Counted from the first letter of the stretch, positions 52,031 through 63,169 are shown. The stretch: DNA of 64,000 nucleotides from Pseudo-nitzschia pungens (GCA_037355855.1 CM074762.1:2604001-2668000), one strand, 5' to 3'. Numbers and translations are program-made. The notes: a model not told the origin generated them from the letters alone.

Positions 52031-53387
52031 TCAATCGAAGCCACCATCAAAATCACCCCCACCATCTCCGTCGCCGTAGTCGAATCCTCCGTCATCGAAA
52101 AAGTTGTCGGCGTCCAAGTCATTGTCATCGTCACCAAAGTCTTCCAGGGGAACTTCCATGGAATCGTCCAAGTCATCCTCGTCGTCCAGTCCGAGTTCCA
52201 AGTCGTCGTCGTCATCCACATCAATCGAAGCCGTGACGTCCGGGTTTACGTTCTCCTCTTCCGCTATGTCGTCCTCGTCGTCTTCGGTAAAGACGACGTC
52301 TTCCAATCCGATGGATTTCGTGGAAGATTTCTTCTTAGCCGGTTGCACATCGTCTTCGTCCTCGTCGCCCATGTCGTCGTCGTCTCCCAACGAATCCAGT
52401 CCGAGGTCCAACAAGAAGTCGTCCAGGCCAGCGTCATCATCCGTGTCGTCGTCGTCGTCGTCCTTTGACTTCTTGTCGTCATCGTTCATTCTGTCGGGAG
52501 ATACGGCGTCCGCCGTAATCTTCGCGTCGTCGGTGGATCCGAGCTGTCCGAACATGCCCTCTCCCAATTCTTGTGGGAAGTCGTCGACAAAATCGTCGTC
52601 GTCCTCGTCGTCATCCATGATGAGAGTGTCTCGCTTTTGCTCTTCCTCCATTTCTCGTCTTGTCCTCGACGCCCGACGACTTCCCGCTCTCATCTCGGCC
52701 TCCATCTCCGGCGTGGCCCTGCGATAGAAAAGTGGTTTGTGAATCCGTTAGACTTGGTTTCTGTCATTATTTCATGATGCAAAGGCTCCAAAGGAATAGC
52801 CCCGGACCGAAGACTAACGAACAATCACGGTGATAGAAATCGGTGTCTCTCGTCAAGAACTTACCATCTTCCTTGTTGCTCGATGAACTCTTCCATCGGA
52901 ACGGGGTGAGGATGAGGTGGTGCCCACCGGTGATGCCACTGCAGATTTTGGGAAGATAAAATCACATCACATCAGACAAAACAAAGCAAAACAGAACCCA
53001 ACAAAGAGGAAAGATAGAAAGACGCAGCGGGGAACATGAACATACCTCTATTTGTTGGAAGTGCGGCCACGGCACCGGATCCGGATCGTCGTCCCCGATC
53101 GGAAGGTCGTGAAAAGGCATGTTTTCGGGTGTTCTACCGGGTCTCATCGTTCCGGGGTATTCCATCATGGGTTCGTACGAATCGGGCATCTCGTTCATTT
53201 CGTATTCCGGCCCGGCGTAGCCCGAACCGGGAGGGGGAATGAGTCCCAGACATGTGTTCGATGACGTCTTCACCGTCAATTGTTGCTTCGTGGTAAATCC
53301 GTGCGTGACGACGGCGCTCTGCATCAAAACTCCGGCGATGGCTGCCGCAGCGGAGCATCCAACTATCCTTCGAGAATACACCGCCAT
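52031..53387 (-). CDS. Plastid-targeted, strongly acidic protein of unknown function
   Basis: Three exons: 53387..53046, 52938..52865 and 52718..52031 (introns 53045..52939 and 52864..52719, with GTATGT/GTAAGT donors and TGCAG/CGCAG acceptors), 367 residues. The joins read HFQQIE-WHHRWAPP and QQGRW-ATPEMEAEMRAG. A signal peptide (SAAAAIAGVLMQSAVV) is followed by THG-FTTK, a plastid motif. The first half is proline-rich with PPPGSGYAGPEYEMNEMPDS and PHPHPVPMEEFIEQQ. The second half is dominated by aspartate runs (more than a third D/E), interrupted by short patches such as QELGEGMFGQLGS and KSIGLEDVVFTED, and ends DGGFDYGDGDGGGDFDGGFD. The family is unknown. Acidic tails of this kind often hold basic partners or metal ions; this is only a suggestion. 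Confidence 0.8.
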
Positions 53388-53914
53388 CGTTCTCGCTTGT
53401 TCGTTCTATCCGATCTCCGTGATATTCCTAAACCAAAGCAGAGGCGGCTTTGCGATATGGATGCGATTCGTGAGGGTAACAATTTCTGCTTCCTTCGTGC
53501 GCAACGAGGACCTCCGGATCCCTCTTTCCAAAAACGTTCGGCAAGAACTGTTTTCGGTTCGCTGCGAATATTCCGTTGCGGTCTACACTCTACCGGTAAT
53601 TACACCGTAAGATTATCGATGATGGTGATGATCCAATTTCGTTGAAAGGTTGGTCTTCCCTGGGCCCTGGGTTGGTGATGGGTTGTATTATTATTATTAT
53701 TGATCGGTCTGTGCTTCCTCGGATTAGCAGCGTTTTTCCTTCGTTTGGATTGAGGGTCGTGTCAGAGAGTGATGGGTGATGACGCACCGCCTTTCCTTCA
53801 ACCGTACCTACCTTCCAGTTATCGCATACCACGTTACGTATCTTATGTACGTACGTAAACATACAGAGTTTGGACAACACAGAAGACATAGGACATCATT
53901 TTTGGCAATTTCTT

Positions 53915-53945
<31 letters not shown>

Positions 53946-54625
53946 AATACTAGAGTAAGATTAGAGATGAGTGAGTGAGGCTGCGAATAGCAACTCGTTT
54001 TAATTCCATATCACAACGTTTTTCAAAACAAATGCTAAACACAAACACTCAAGGATGCCTTTTCCCGGGTCTCTCCCATAGGGTCCCGGTTTTTGAAGAA
54101 ACTCATTTCATGCTGGTGCTGGTGGCGCTTCATGATTTGGTAGTAAATTATCCTACTCTCAACAGTACTCGTACTGTTACTTCAAGTACCAGGTCATGGT
54201 CTTACTTCGTGGTTTGGCAGCCCGTTGCCATGTTGACAACTGTAACCGTTGTTTTTTTGGTATCTCGTCAACCCACATGCTTGGCATCAAGAAGAATTAC
54301 TACAACTTCTTTGATCTACTGCTGGTGGAGGGGTCAAAGAACCTTCAATGCCATGACGGTGATAACCAAAAGCAATGGTTGGTCGCATTCCACAGAACGT
54401 GAAACAGCGTTCAAGAATTTGTTAGCACAGGAGGCAGCGGTTACTTTTCTGGACGTCATCCAACACAAAAAATCGTTTTCGAGTGCGGATGATAGTACTT
54501 CTTTGATATGTTTTACTATCATTACTATTAATACTACTACTGCCACCAAGAGTGTTGCAACCATTCTGAATACGAAATTCTGGTTTGTGCTAGCGCCAAT
54601 GGCATCACAGTGAATGGTATCGACA
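53388..54625. other. Long intergenic stretch (1.2 kb)
   Basis: 5' flank of the acidic plastid protein. Holds CTACCGGTAATTACACCGTAAGATTA (53590..53615), ACGTACGTACG-type words near 53847 and a (TTG)n run. A 212-codon plus-strand open frame (53975..54613) has no recognisable protein and is not called. Confidence 0.5.
53914..53946. repeat. (TTG)n trinucleotide repeat
   Basis: About eleven TTG units in intergenic DNA. Confidence 0.9.
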
Positions 54626-55493
54626 TCAGACACTCGATGCTGTAATCTGAATCGATCCGGCGCAGCTTGCACTGATCAAAGCCCTTTCAAAGAGCAATCC
54701 AGGTGTTATCCCCGAGAAAGTTTCTACCCGTAATCCATTGCCAAAGGCATTTCCCCAACGTCCAATATCGTCCCCACTACTCCGCACTCTGAGGTCATTC
54801 GAAAGAAGGGAGGAAACACAACGTTCGCAACTCAAATCCTGGTTCGTCATCGGGCAGCACACACGACTCCGCCACCGCAATTTATCGAGTTATCCTTCTT
54901 GTTGCGACGACATCCGAGGAGGCACGGAGGATCCAACACCTACCGCTTGCGCGTCGATCTGATCCAATCCGAGGTCGTTCCAGCCCTCTTCTCGCCTGCG
55001 TCTCTCCGCCGCTGTTTGCGATTTGGCAAGTGTGTTTTTTGGAACGGAAACGTTCGGTGAGATCCATCGGTCCACTGTGGATTGCTCCGGTCGGGTTTCG
55101 TTTGTGCGCGCTGCCACAAAGTTTGCGTGTCTCGTTCTGTGCATGCCTGCGGGTGATCGATTGGATTCGATTGCATTCGATTCGATTGGATTCGATTCGA
55201 TTGAATTCGATTCGATTGAATTCGATTCGATTCGATTGGATTCACGTACCGTTGTTCGCGGCCGACGCGGAATTCCCCGTCGACGAAACGACAATGGCGT
55301 CCGCGTCGAGCTCGCCTTCTTCCAGCAGGGGAGCAACCGCTGCCTCGTGGCGCGTGATTTCGACCTCGTCGTCGCTCAACTTGTCGGCGGCCCAGCTCTC
55401 ATCGACCACGTGGAGTGCGACCTGTCTGGCCGCCTTGGACAGGGGCTGTCGGGTGTGTCGCGCCACCGCGGAATAGTTGCTGTCGGAGGGCAT
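54626..55493 (-). CDS. Possible three-exon gene, unknown function
   Basis: Exon 1 (55493..55250) encodes MPSDSNYSAVARHTRQPLSK and on to SASAANN, with VALHVVDESWAADKLSDDEV, and ends at a GTACGT donor. Exon 2 (55011..54944) continues in frame as AAERRRREEGWNDLGLDQID-AQA between AAACAG and GTAGGT. Exon 3 (54838..54626) would give DLSCERCVSSLLSNDLRVRS and 50 more residues. Exons 1 and 2 look solid: strong splice sites, coherent frame and acidic-helical protein. Exon 3 is less sure; if the second intron is retained the protein ends at 54890 (121 residues). No family, signal peptide or membrane helix was recognised. The first intron contains a long pentanucleotide repeat. Confidence 0.45.
55156..55242. 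repeat. (ATTCG)n pentanucleotide repeat in intron
   Basis: About 17 imperfect units of GATTC/ATTCG type with TTGGA and TTGAA variants, starting a few bases after the GTACGT donor of the gene at 54626..55493 (minus strand). Confidence 0.9.
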
Positions 55494-56494
55494 TGGTGCC
55501 GTGTCGCTGTGTTGCTGTGTTGCTGTATCGCTGTATCGCTGTGTTGCGTAGTGCAGTATTTCGGTTCGTGCGCGGAGGTTTTGTAAAGGGCGTTCGATCG
55601 TTTTAGTGCTCGAGAGACCACCCCTGTTTCGTTTGCTTCGATCAATAGTAACTTACCGCACTTGCCGTATGGTCCGCAACGTTCTCCTCGAATGGATGGA
55701 TGTTTGTGTTTTGATTATTCTGGAAAACTCGTTTTGCTTCAGCAATTTCAAATTCGAAAGTGCTATCCCACAACTCTCCAACCTGCTTCCGGTATGTTTT
55801 GAGAGTCCCGCAACAAATCGAAACACGAATTGCATTGTTGTTGACCCCTTTTTAAGCCTTAATTACCATACTTTCTTCTGAGATGATCTTTCTCAGCCAA
55901 CAACAAGAACTCCTTGAGAATCATAATAACAATAATACCAATAGCGACAACAAAAATATTATTAATAGAAGGAGTAATACATTGTAATACTTTAAACACC
56001 TAGTCCATAGAGGAGGTTGCTGTTCAAAATCTAATTTTGTATCATACTAGTACTAGGTGTAGTAGTACTAGTAGGCTTGATTTGCCTGTAATTAACTTGA
56101 CAGAGTTCTTCTTCTTCTTGTTCTGATACCAGCACCAATAACACCATGGTCCTACTAGGTAGTTACTAGTACTAGTTGAATCCATCCGAGGGACGGTGTC
56201 ATTGGAAGTTGATCTCAAAGGAAGGGATCCGACACATCCAAATCGGTCGTTGAAATCATTATCACCACCATCGACATCTTCACCTCGCCAATGCGAGAAA
56301 GTGGTGGTAAATTGGCTCGTGCCCTGCTGCGGATGTGCGCCTTGCGACACGAGTCACTTGCACGGTGACAATCCGATGCATTCCCAATGGTGATGATCGA
56401 AACCGATGAAGTCTTGAACGGCGAACCCATCGCATCCTGTCGATTCGTACCCACGCCCGCATGCATCGCTTCGTTTCGCTTCGTCTCGCTTCGT
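55494..56494. other. Intergenic between two minus-strand genes
   Basis: A CTA/TAG-rich cluster at about 56045..56074 and again near 56157..56176. No gene recognised. Confidence 0.55.
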
Positions 56495-57313
56495 TCATTC
56501 CTCGCCGTTGATCTCCCGGAGTATTTGTCGGGTCGAGACGATCCGGCAAAACCCCTTCATCCCGAACAATCCCTTGGAGTGCTCCTCCCGACCGTGCGCG
56601 GCGCACGCGTCCTCCGCCACCGTGACGAGATATCCGAGATCGGCGGCGTCCCGGACCGCGGATTCCACGCACTGGTCCGTGAGCTGGCCGCACACCACCA
56701 GCTGCTCCACGAACAGGTTGCGCAGCAGGGCGTCCAGGTTCGTCGTCGCAAAGGCGCTGCAGGCCGTCTTGGGAACGAAAATGTCGCCCCTCCCGGTCGA
56801 GGGGTCGGGTTTCAGGGAGCCCGGCAGGAAAATCTCGTCGAGGGTCGAGGTCACGGTCGGAATGTCCCGAAAGAAGGGACCCGACAACTTGTAGTCGACG
56901 CCCATGTCCCTCCCGTCGTTGGTCGCGGACCGGATCGCGACAAAGATCACTTCCGGGCACCCGGTAGCGCACCGCTCTTCCGAGATCGCTCGGCTGCTGG
57001 CGTTGTCGCTGCCACCGGCATCCGCGTCCGCATTTCCATCCACACTTGCATCGACCTTGGCATCGGCACCGCATTCCGCGGGACCGTCGCGTTTCCGTCG
57101 AAAGGCATCGAGCAGGTCCCGGACGTTTCCCAGCATTCTCGGGAGCGCCTCGCTCCCGTAATATTCCGGAACGCCCGGACGATTCGCGTCGCAGCAATAT
57201 TTTTGGACGTCGATGACCAGGAGGGCCGCCCTCGACGGCGCGAGCGGGAAATCGCGTCGGTCGGAAACCCCGGCCCGGATGGTTTCGCGGAGGGACAGCG
57301 ACAACGAGGGCAT
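56495..57313 (-). CDS. Isochorismatase-like cysteine hydrolase
   Basis: 272 residues, one exon. The catalytic triad of the family is present: Asp35 in ALLVIDVQKY, Lys182 in DIFVPKTACSAF and Cys215 in VVCGQLTDQCVESAVRDA, the last with the usual cis-peptide loop before it. DLGYLVTVAEDACAAHGREE closes the fold. The family contains nicotinamidases, isochorismatases and ureidoacrylate amidohydrolases; the residues seen do not separate them, although the T-D-Q-C-V-E-S form is common in the broad 'cysteine hydrolase' group. An A/D/G-rich insert (about residues 76-118) splits the first strand-helix unit from the next. The start at 57313 leaves only a short N-terminal extension without a targeting motif. 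The coding sequence is very GC-rich. Confidence 0.85.
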   Translation of the reverse strand: MPSLSLSLRETIRAGVSDRRDFPLAPSRAALLVIDVQKYCCDANRPGVPEYYGSEALPRMLGNVRDLLDAFRRKRDGPAECGADAKVDASVDGNADADAGGSDNASSRAISEERCATGCPEVIFVAIRSATNDGRDMGVDYKLSGPFFRDIPTVTSTLDEIFLPGSLKPDPSTGRGDIFVPKTACSAFATTNLDALLRNLFVEQLVVCGQLTDQCVESAVRDAADLGYLVTVAEDACAAHGREEHSKGLFGMKGFCRIVSTRQILREINGEE

Positions 57314-58002
57314 GGTCTCCGAAGCGAAGAATGCAAGATTTTTTGGGTAGGATGCGGTGGAGAGGCTTCCGCGGTGCGGACTGCCGATGGCGCAACCCGT
57401 ACCTAATCTTATTCAAAAGGAGTATGACGAAGGGTGCTGGATTGGGTTCTGTGAATATATAGTTTGTTCTCGCAAGGGATGCTCTTTACTCATTCCGCTA
57501 CGAGTAAAGTAAACTTACTTGTATCGGTAACGGTAATCTTACCGGTAGGTGTCCTTTCTTCAGGTCGATATCTTTCTGCCTCGTCTAATTACCGTTACAG
57601 CACTACGTAAGATTTTAAGATTACTAGAGTCTCCTTTGACTCTTAGATTGGACAACCAACGATTTCAGGTACCGGTATCTTTTCTCCCCGTCACGAATGT
57701 TTCAGTCCCGCATGCTCCCATCACTCATTTCTCTCCTCATTCCATTCCATCCAATCGTTCGAAAAAAGAAAACAAAGCGCGCAACCTTCCGTTTGACTTG
57801 ATGAAACTTTGTGAAGGAAAGGCCTTGCCATGTCGTCGTCCCACTCATCGTAAGCTTTACTGTAATCTTACCATTGGAGAGCGCGGAACGAAGCCTTCCA
57901 CATCGGATGCGATCACCGCTCGACTTATCATCAACATCATCAAACAACAACAACAGCAACTAGAGCCGGCGCAATAAAACCGAGCCCAAGAGTCCCGCCG
58001 CC
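57314..58002. other. Divergent intergenic region (isochorismatase / SRR1)
   Basis: AT-richer than the genes on either side. Holds two GTAAGATTAC sites (reverse) and further ACCGGTA words (57541, 57669). A 142-codon open frame here overlaps these motifs and is not called. Confidence 0.6.
57533..57871. promoter_or_regulatory. Two GTAAGRTTAC elements between isochorismatase and SRR1 genes
   Basis: Exact GTAATCTTAC at 57533..57542 (in GGTAACGGTAATCTTACCGG, 220 bases from the isochorismatase start) and at 57862..57871 (132 bases before the SRR1 start). Confidence 0.45.
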
Positions 58003-59097
58003 ATGGAAGCCAACGAGGACGCCGCCGAGGAATGGACGACCGTTGGGAAACCGACCCGGCGTCGCCGGCCGCAGCGCCGCCGCCACCGCGATCATCGGCG
58101 GGAAGGCCTCTCTCCGGCCAACGCCGCCGCGAACGCGAGCGACGCCTCGGACCTCCTGCAAAAGGCCGCGGCCGCGGCGCGGCGAACGTCGGTCGACCCC
58201 GGCGACTCGGCCACTCCGGAAGAGATCGTCGGCGCGCTGAACGCGTGCCTCCGGGAACTCGGCGAGAGCGAGTATTGGGAAAGGATCCGGCTCGTGCTGC
58301 GCCGCCGGGCCGAGAGCGAGCGCGAATGCGATGCCGATCGGTTCCGATTCCGATCGATCGTCTGTTACGGAATCGGCAACTTTGGCACGAAACGCCCGTC
58401 GGCGCCCATGTGGCAGCTCGCCCTGGCATTGATGATTCGGGAACACAGCATCGGCCCTCCGACGGATGCGGCGACCGGAGCTCAACCGCATCGCGGTACC
58501 GGTGCTGGTGCCGCGGGCGGAACGACCGCAAAGGACGCCCCCGGGCCGTCCGAAACGAGACCGACGACGGAAACGCCGCCCGCCATGTACTATTACGAGC
58601 CGCTCATGAACGAGCGGGAGTCGGAGGTGCTGGAACGGTTCGGCGTCCGGGTGATCGAGGAAAACGAACGGGGGAAACGATCGGTCGACGGCGGCGGGAA
58701 CGGCGCGACGCTGTTTTTCATGCCCCACTGTCCGCTGTCGTTGTACGCCAACGTCTTTCACACCAACTGGGACTCGCTGCGGAACGTCGTCGTGTTCGGA
58801 AACTCTCTGGGCAACTACATCGATGGCGGAAACGTTTCCGTCGCGTCGGATCCGCAAAAACAGCAGGCGCTCCGAATCCTGGAGGTCCTGCGGCCCTTCT
58901 GGAGGGTCGACGAACTCGAGACGAGCAAGAGAGACGCTGCCGACCGAGCGGCCTACTTCGAGCGGGCGTTCAATGATTCTAGTCTTACGTCGTTTTCGTC
59001 GTCGAATTCGGCGGACGACGACGACGACGCCGCCCATTGGCCGGGGCGCCCGCGTCTCGACGCCCTTCCCGGACGCGACGGAGGCGAGGTGCTGTAG
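58003..59097 (+). CDS. SRR1: SRR1-domain protein
   Basis: 364 residues, one exon, GC-rich. The SRR1 domain covers about 90-275: SIVCYGIGNFGTKRPSAPMW (118-137), YYEPLMNERESEVLERFGVR, TLFFMPHCPLSLYANVFHTN, and VVVFGNSLGNYID. A low-complexity insert rich in G, A, T and P (about 151-195) interrupts the domain where other members have a short loop. The N-terminus is arginine-rich (GKPTRRRRPQRRRHRDHRRE) and may be a nuclear localisation signal; the C-terminus has a D run. Plant SRR1 acts in phytochrome-B signalling and the clock, and the yeast relative BER1 affects microtubules and haem-linked traits; the biochemical role is unsettled. The gene is convergent with REV1, with only 71 bases between the stop codons. 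Confidence 0.9.
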   Translation: MEANEDAAEEWTTVGKPTRRRRPQRRRHRDHRREGLSPANAAANASDASDLLQKAAAAARRTSVDPGDSATPEEIVGALNACLRELGESEYWERIRLVLRRRAESERECDADRFRFRSIVCYGIGNFGTKRPSAPMWQLALALMIREHSIGPPTDAATGAQPHRGTGAGAAGGTTAKDAPGPSETRPTTETPPAMYYYEPLMNERESEVLERFGVRVIEENERGKRSVDGGGNGATLFFMPHCPLSLYANVFHTNWDSLRNVVVFGNSLGNYIDGGNVSVASDPQKQQALRILEVLRPFWRVDELETSKRDAADRAAYFERAFNDSSLTSFSSSNSADDDDDAAHWPGRPRLDALPGRDGGEVL

Positions 59098-59168
59098 ATC
59101 GAGAAAGACCGCCCCCGCCGTTTTCGAATCCATCCATTCATCCATCCATCCACCCATCACCGCGGCGA

Positions 59169-62100
59169 TCAATCCGCCCTCCCCATCAGCCACTCGACGT
59201 CGAGACCCGAACCGTATCGTTCCGCGTGCAGACGATCCACGCGTTCGGTGATCCGTTCGAGGATTTCCGTCGCGCTCCACGCGTCGCAACGGTTGCGAAT
59301 GGACCGGATCATGGTCACCACGGCGGTCAATCGACCCTCCCCGAATACAATAGATAAGAACTCTAGGACTTTCTCGACGGAATCGGGCCGGCGCAAAGGA
59401 CAGTTGTCGTCCAGAAACCGCTTCAGTGGCAACACATCGTCTCTCCACGAATCTACTCTATCGACAATGCGCAGTTTTCTCGTCGTCGTCGTCTCTGTCT
59501 CTGCTTCCCGTGCATCCCCTTTCGTTGTAGGAGGAACATTCCTCCCTTTGTTTGCGCTGGATTGCTTTTCGGTGCCCTTCTCGATCGTTCCTCGGCGTTC
59601 GCTTGCGACCCCGGTTTTCGGACGCAAACCATCGGTTTTTGCGGTCGATGCGGACCTTCTCGGTCGCCGATCGCCGGTAGCCGCGGATCGCGAAGGGTGC
59701 TGCGACAAGATTCCCACCTCGCGATCGTCGCGATTGACCACCTGGAGCTTGATCTCCAGCGGGAGCTGCTCGAGCTGGGTCAGGGAAATGCCCGCGTTCT
59801 CGCGCCCCGATCGGACGGCCGCCAGTTTCATCATTCGTTTCAGATCGGTCTGTCGAAATCGGGAGGCCGGATGGTGCCGCCCGTTTCCATCGATTTGTCG
59901 GTTGGCAAACGCGTGTCCGGCTTCCGGCGCTTTGTCTACCGCGCCGGTGCCGGGGATGGCTCCTTGCATTCTGGAAACAACTTGTTGCCGAAGATCCGAG
60001 GGCAGCGCTTCGACCTGACTCATTTGGATTTGACTCACCGGAGGCAATTCAATCACCAGGGGGGACCGGAAATCTCTCGGATTTTCTTCCCCCGGCAAAA
60101 GGTCTCTCCCGGATTTGGGTTTCGGTTGCGGCGTCCATTGCGCAAAACTATCATCGAGGACGATGATTTCTTCGTCGGTTTCAGACTCTTGGTCTTTCGT
60201 TCGTTCGTTCAACCGTTCACTGTCGTTAATTCCCGTCACATCCCCTTCTTTGCCGTTATCGCGACGTGATTTCTCCATCCTAGAGATAATCTGTTGCTGG
60301 TACTCTGGAGGCAGTGCTTCGACCTGGGTCATTTTTATTTGACTCATCGGAGGCAAATCAATCAACAAAGGGGATTCCTGTGTTCTGTGATCTTCTTGCT
60401 CTATTCCATCCTTTTCTGACGCCTGGTTAGGATCGTGTGTAGATTGGACGACACGCTTTGAAGCAGGGCTTCCTTCATCCATTGATGGATAAGAAGTTCC
60501 GGTTTCTTCCTTCCGTTTCCTTCCTTCTATAGTAGTCAGGTCTATATTTTTCTGCAGCCAACTTTTCATTCCATGAGCGGAACCATCGTTCGCGGTGTCA
60601 TCGTCAGTCTCAAGGTTGCTAATCGTAATTCCCATGCCACGAATTTCGTTAACGTCTTCAATACCAAACTCTTTGAATAGGTCCAAACCGATTTTCTTAA
60701 ATTCATTGGAATTTCTAATCGCTGCTCCACCCGGAATGCTCGCACTCTTTGATAGATTGTGGCAAGAACCATGGCCAAGAAATTTGTGGTGATTGCTAGC
60801 GTCCTTCTTTCGCTGCTTGATCTTCAATGTGAGTCGTTTCCCCTTCATGCCAATTCCCAGCATGCGTTTTTCCACTTCCTTGGCAAGGCCCTCCATGAAA
60901 TGATCGATTCCATACGGACCATCGAATCGAACCCCGTAGTTGCATTCCGCTCCTATCGTCTTGCGCTCTACTGCTGTCATGGGTCTATCGTCGTGGCCTT
61001 CCGTGAAACGAAATATCTTTTTCCCGGTTCCTGGTCCTAGGATTCGAATCAACTCGGTTTCGGCTCGAGGGCCTAAATCCCAAACATCTTGCACCGAGAC
61101 AAGTCCTTCCTTGGTGAGTTTGTTTTCCGTTCGCCAACCAACGCCATGCATGTCTCGTAATTTTAGAGATTTCAATAGCTCACGATGATCTCGAACGCAG
61201 TAGGAATTATTGGGTTTTGCTTTGTCCGTCCCGAGCTTTGCCAGAAACTTGTTGGCCCCGACACCGATAGAAGCTGTGCATTGCGTCGTGTCAAAAATTT
61301 CATTCCGAATCGATTCCGCGAGTTGCGAAGCGCGGTCGTGAACGCTATCCATGCCCCGTTCAGCATCGAAATTCAATTGCACGTAAGCTTCGTCGCAAGA
61401 TACCATCTCGACGATGCCACAATAATTTTCGGAAGACGCCACTCGATCGAGAATCTCCAAAACTTGTTGAGACACTTCTTCGTACCCCTGGAAGTCATAA
61501 TCCAGGACGATGAGTTCCCGGCAAAGCTCTTTTGCCCGCCCCAAGAACATTCCCTTTTTGATCCCGTACTTTCTCGCTTCGTAATTGCAAGTTGCGCATT
61601 CCGAGTACGAGTTCTTTGGAATGTGGCTCAGATCGTTCTTGTGTTCATCGGTGCTGCGTTTTCCGTGGTGCGAGATAACGACGGGTTTGTTTTTGTATTG
61701 AGGAAAGTTGCGGAGCACAACGGCGGCAAAGAAACAATCCATGTCAACGTGAAATATGAGCTTCGTTGCACGAGAGGAGGAAACATTTTTATTCGAATGA
61801 TTGGTCGACGTTGTCCTCTGTTTGAAACTCCCGATGAAACTCAACCGAGAATTTTCAAAGTACGAATCCAGAAAATTCGGGTCGGTTCCTATGGTCCTGA
61901 CCTTCCCATTGATGTACTGCTTGTCCGTCGTTCCAGTCTGTTTCGGATTTTTTGGCACCTCGCTGTCATTCACGGGGTTGTCTGCATCCTTCGGTTTGTC
62001 TTTGATCGGAGACCGGAGCGTTGGATTCGCCGAGGCCGGAGGGATCGAATGACCTTTTTCTGGAGGATCATTCGGATGTCCAATCGGGTCGCAATCACTG

Positions 62101-63137
62101 TTTGGTGGACGTTTCTTTTGTGCGACATACGGGTTGCTACATTTCAATGCGGCCTTTGGAAGCGAAAAAGACGTTGCGGAATGAGAAATGCTGTTTTCCT
62201 GTTGTGGTTTTGAAACGGTTTGTTTCCAAAACATGGTCTGGATTCCCATTTGCTTTCGATCCTTTTCTTCGATGAGGAGGTAATTTCCGTGCGGCAGCAG
62301 CTTTCCTTCCCGAATGCTGTCCAGGATCCAAGCTGGACGACAAACCGGTCTTGGTCGCCTCGCTTTCTTGTATACATTTGCCTTTGCCATCTTTCGGTGG
62401 ATGTAATTGTTCGATTGGATTGCAGCAAACGTCAAAATGAGTTTCGGTGCAAGACGGTACCAACCGCATTGCGTTTGCGTCCCGGTACACTCCGACGCAG
62501 TCCAATGTGTCCACCCACGATACAATACGATACGATACGATACGATACAATACAGCACAGCGCACTTACCGACAGTTGCTGCGCAATAATGTGGGTGACA
62601 CGCTCGGTTTCGTAGGTCTCAAAATCTCCCCCGTGCTTTTGCAAGAGCCGCTTGATGGTTTCGTTGTCCGGGTCGGTGTATCCGGCGACTTTTACAACGA
62701 CCCCGTAAAAGAACAAGTCCGGGCGGGATCTCCGAAGGGTGTTGGGCGAAAGGGACGCCGCGTCCCCGGCCGACCCCGGAGCCGGGTCCGCGCTGCTTTC
62801 TTCGCCCGGGGATTCCCAACCGAGCGCGGTCGTGTCTCCCGCGTCGGTTTGCGTGCGCTGCCCCGGGAAAGCATCGTCCGCACCGCTCACATAACCGGGT
62901 GACCCATCGCGGTCCAGCGGCGCCCGAGGATCGTCGTCGTCGTGTTGTTGTTGTTGTTCTTCTTCTTCTTCGGCCAAAAACATTTGCGCCAGTTCCGTCA
63001 GGCCGTTTTCGGTCGTCGTCGAGGTCGATCGACGGTCGCCTGCTACCGCGGCGGTTGGTTTTGCATCCATCTCTGGGGCGCTGCAAAGCCAGCGGTCGGG
63101 GTTCGGTGTCGGATCGCCGGGGGCGGATCCCGCGGGA

Positions 63138-63169
<32 letters not shown>

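Noticed and set aside
53975..54613. 212-codon plus-strand open frame
   Set aside because: S/T-rich from low-complexity DNA, no domain or splice partner; on the minus strand an equally long frame exists.
57940..59448. 502-codon open frame on the minus strand opposite SRR1
   Set aside because: It is the antisense shadow of a GC-rich gene; arginine-rich with no domain, while the plus strand has a clear SRR1 domain.
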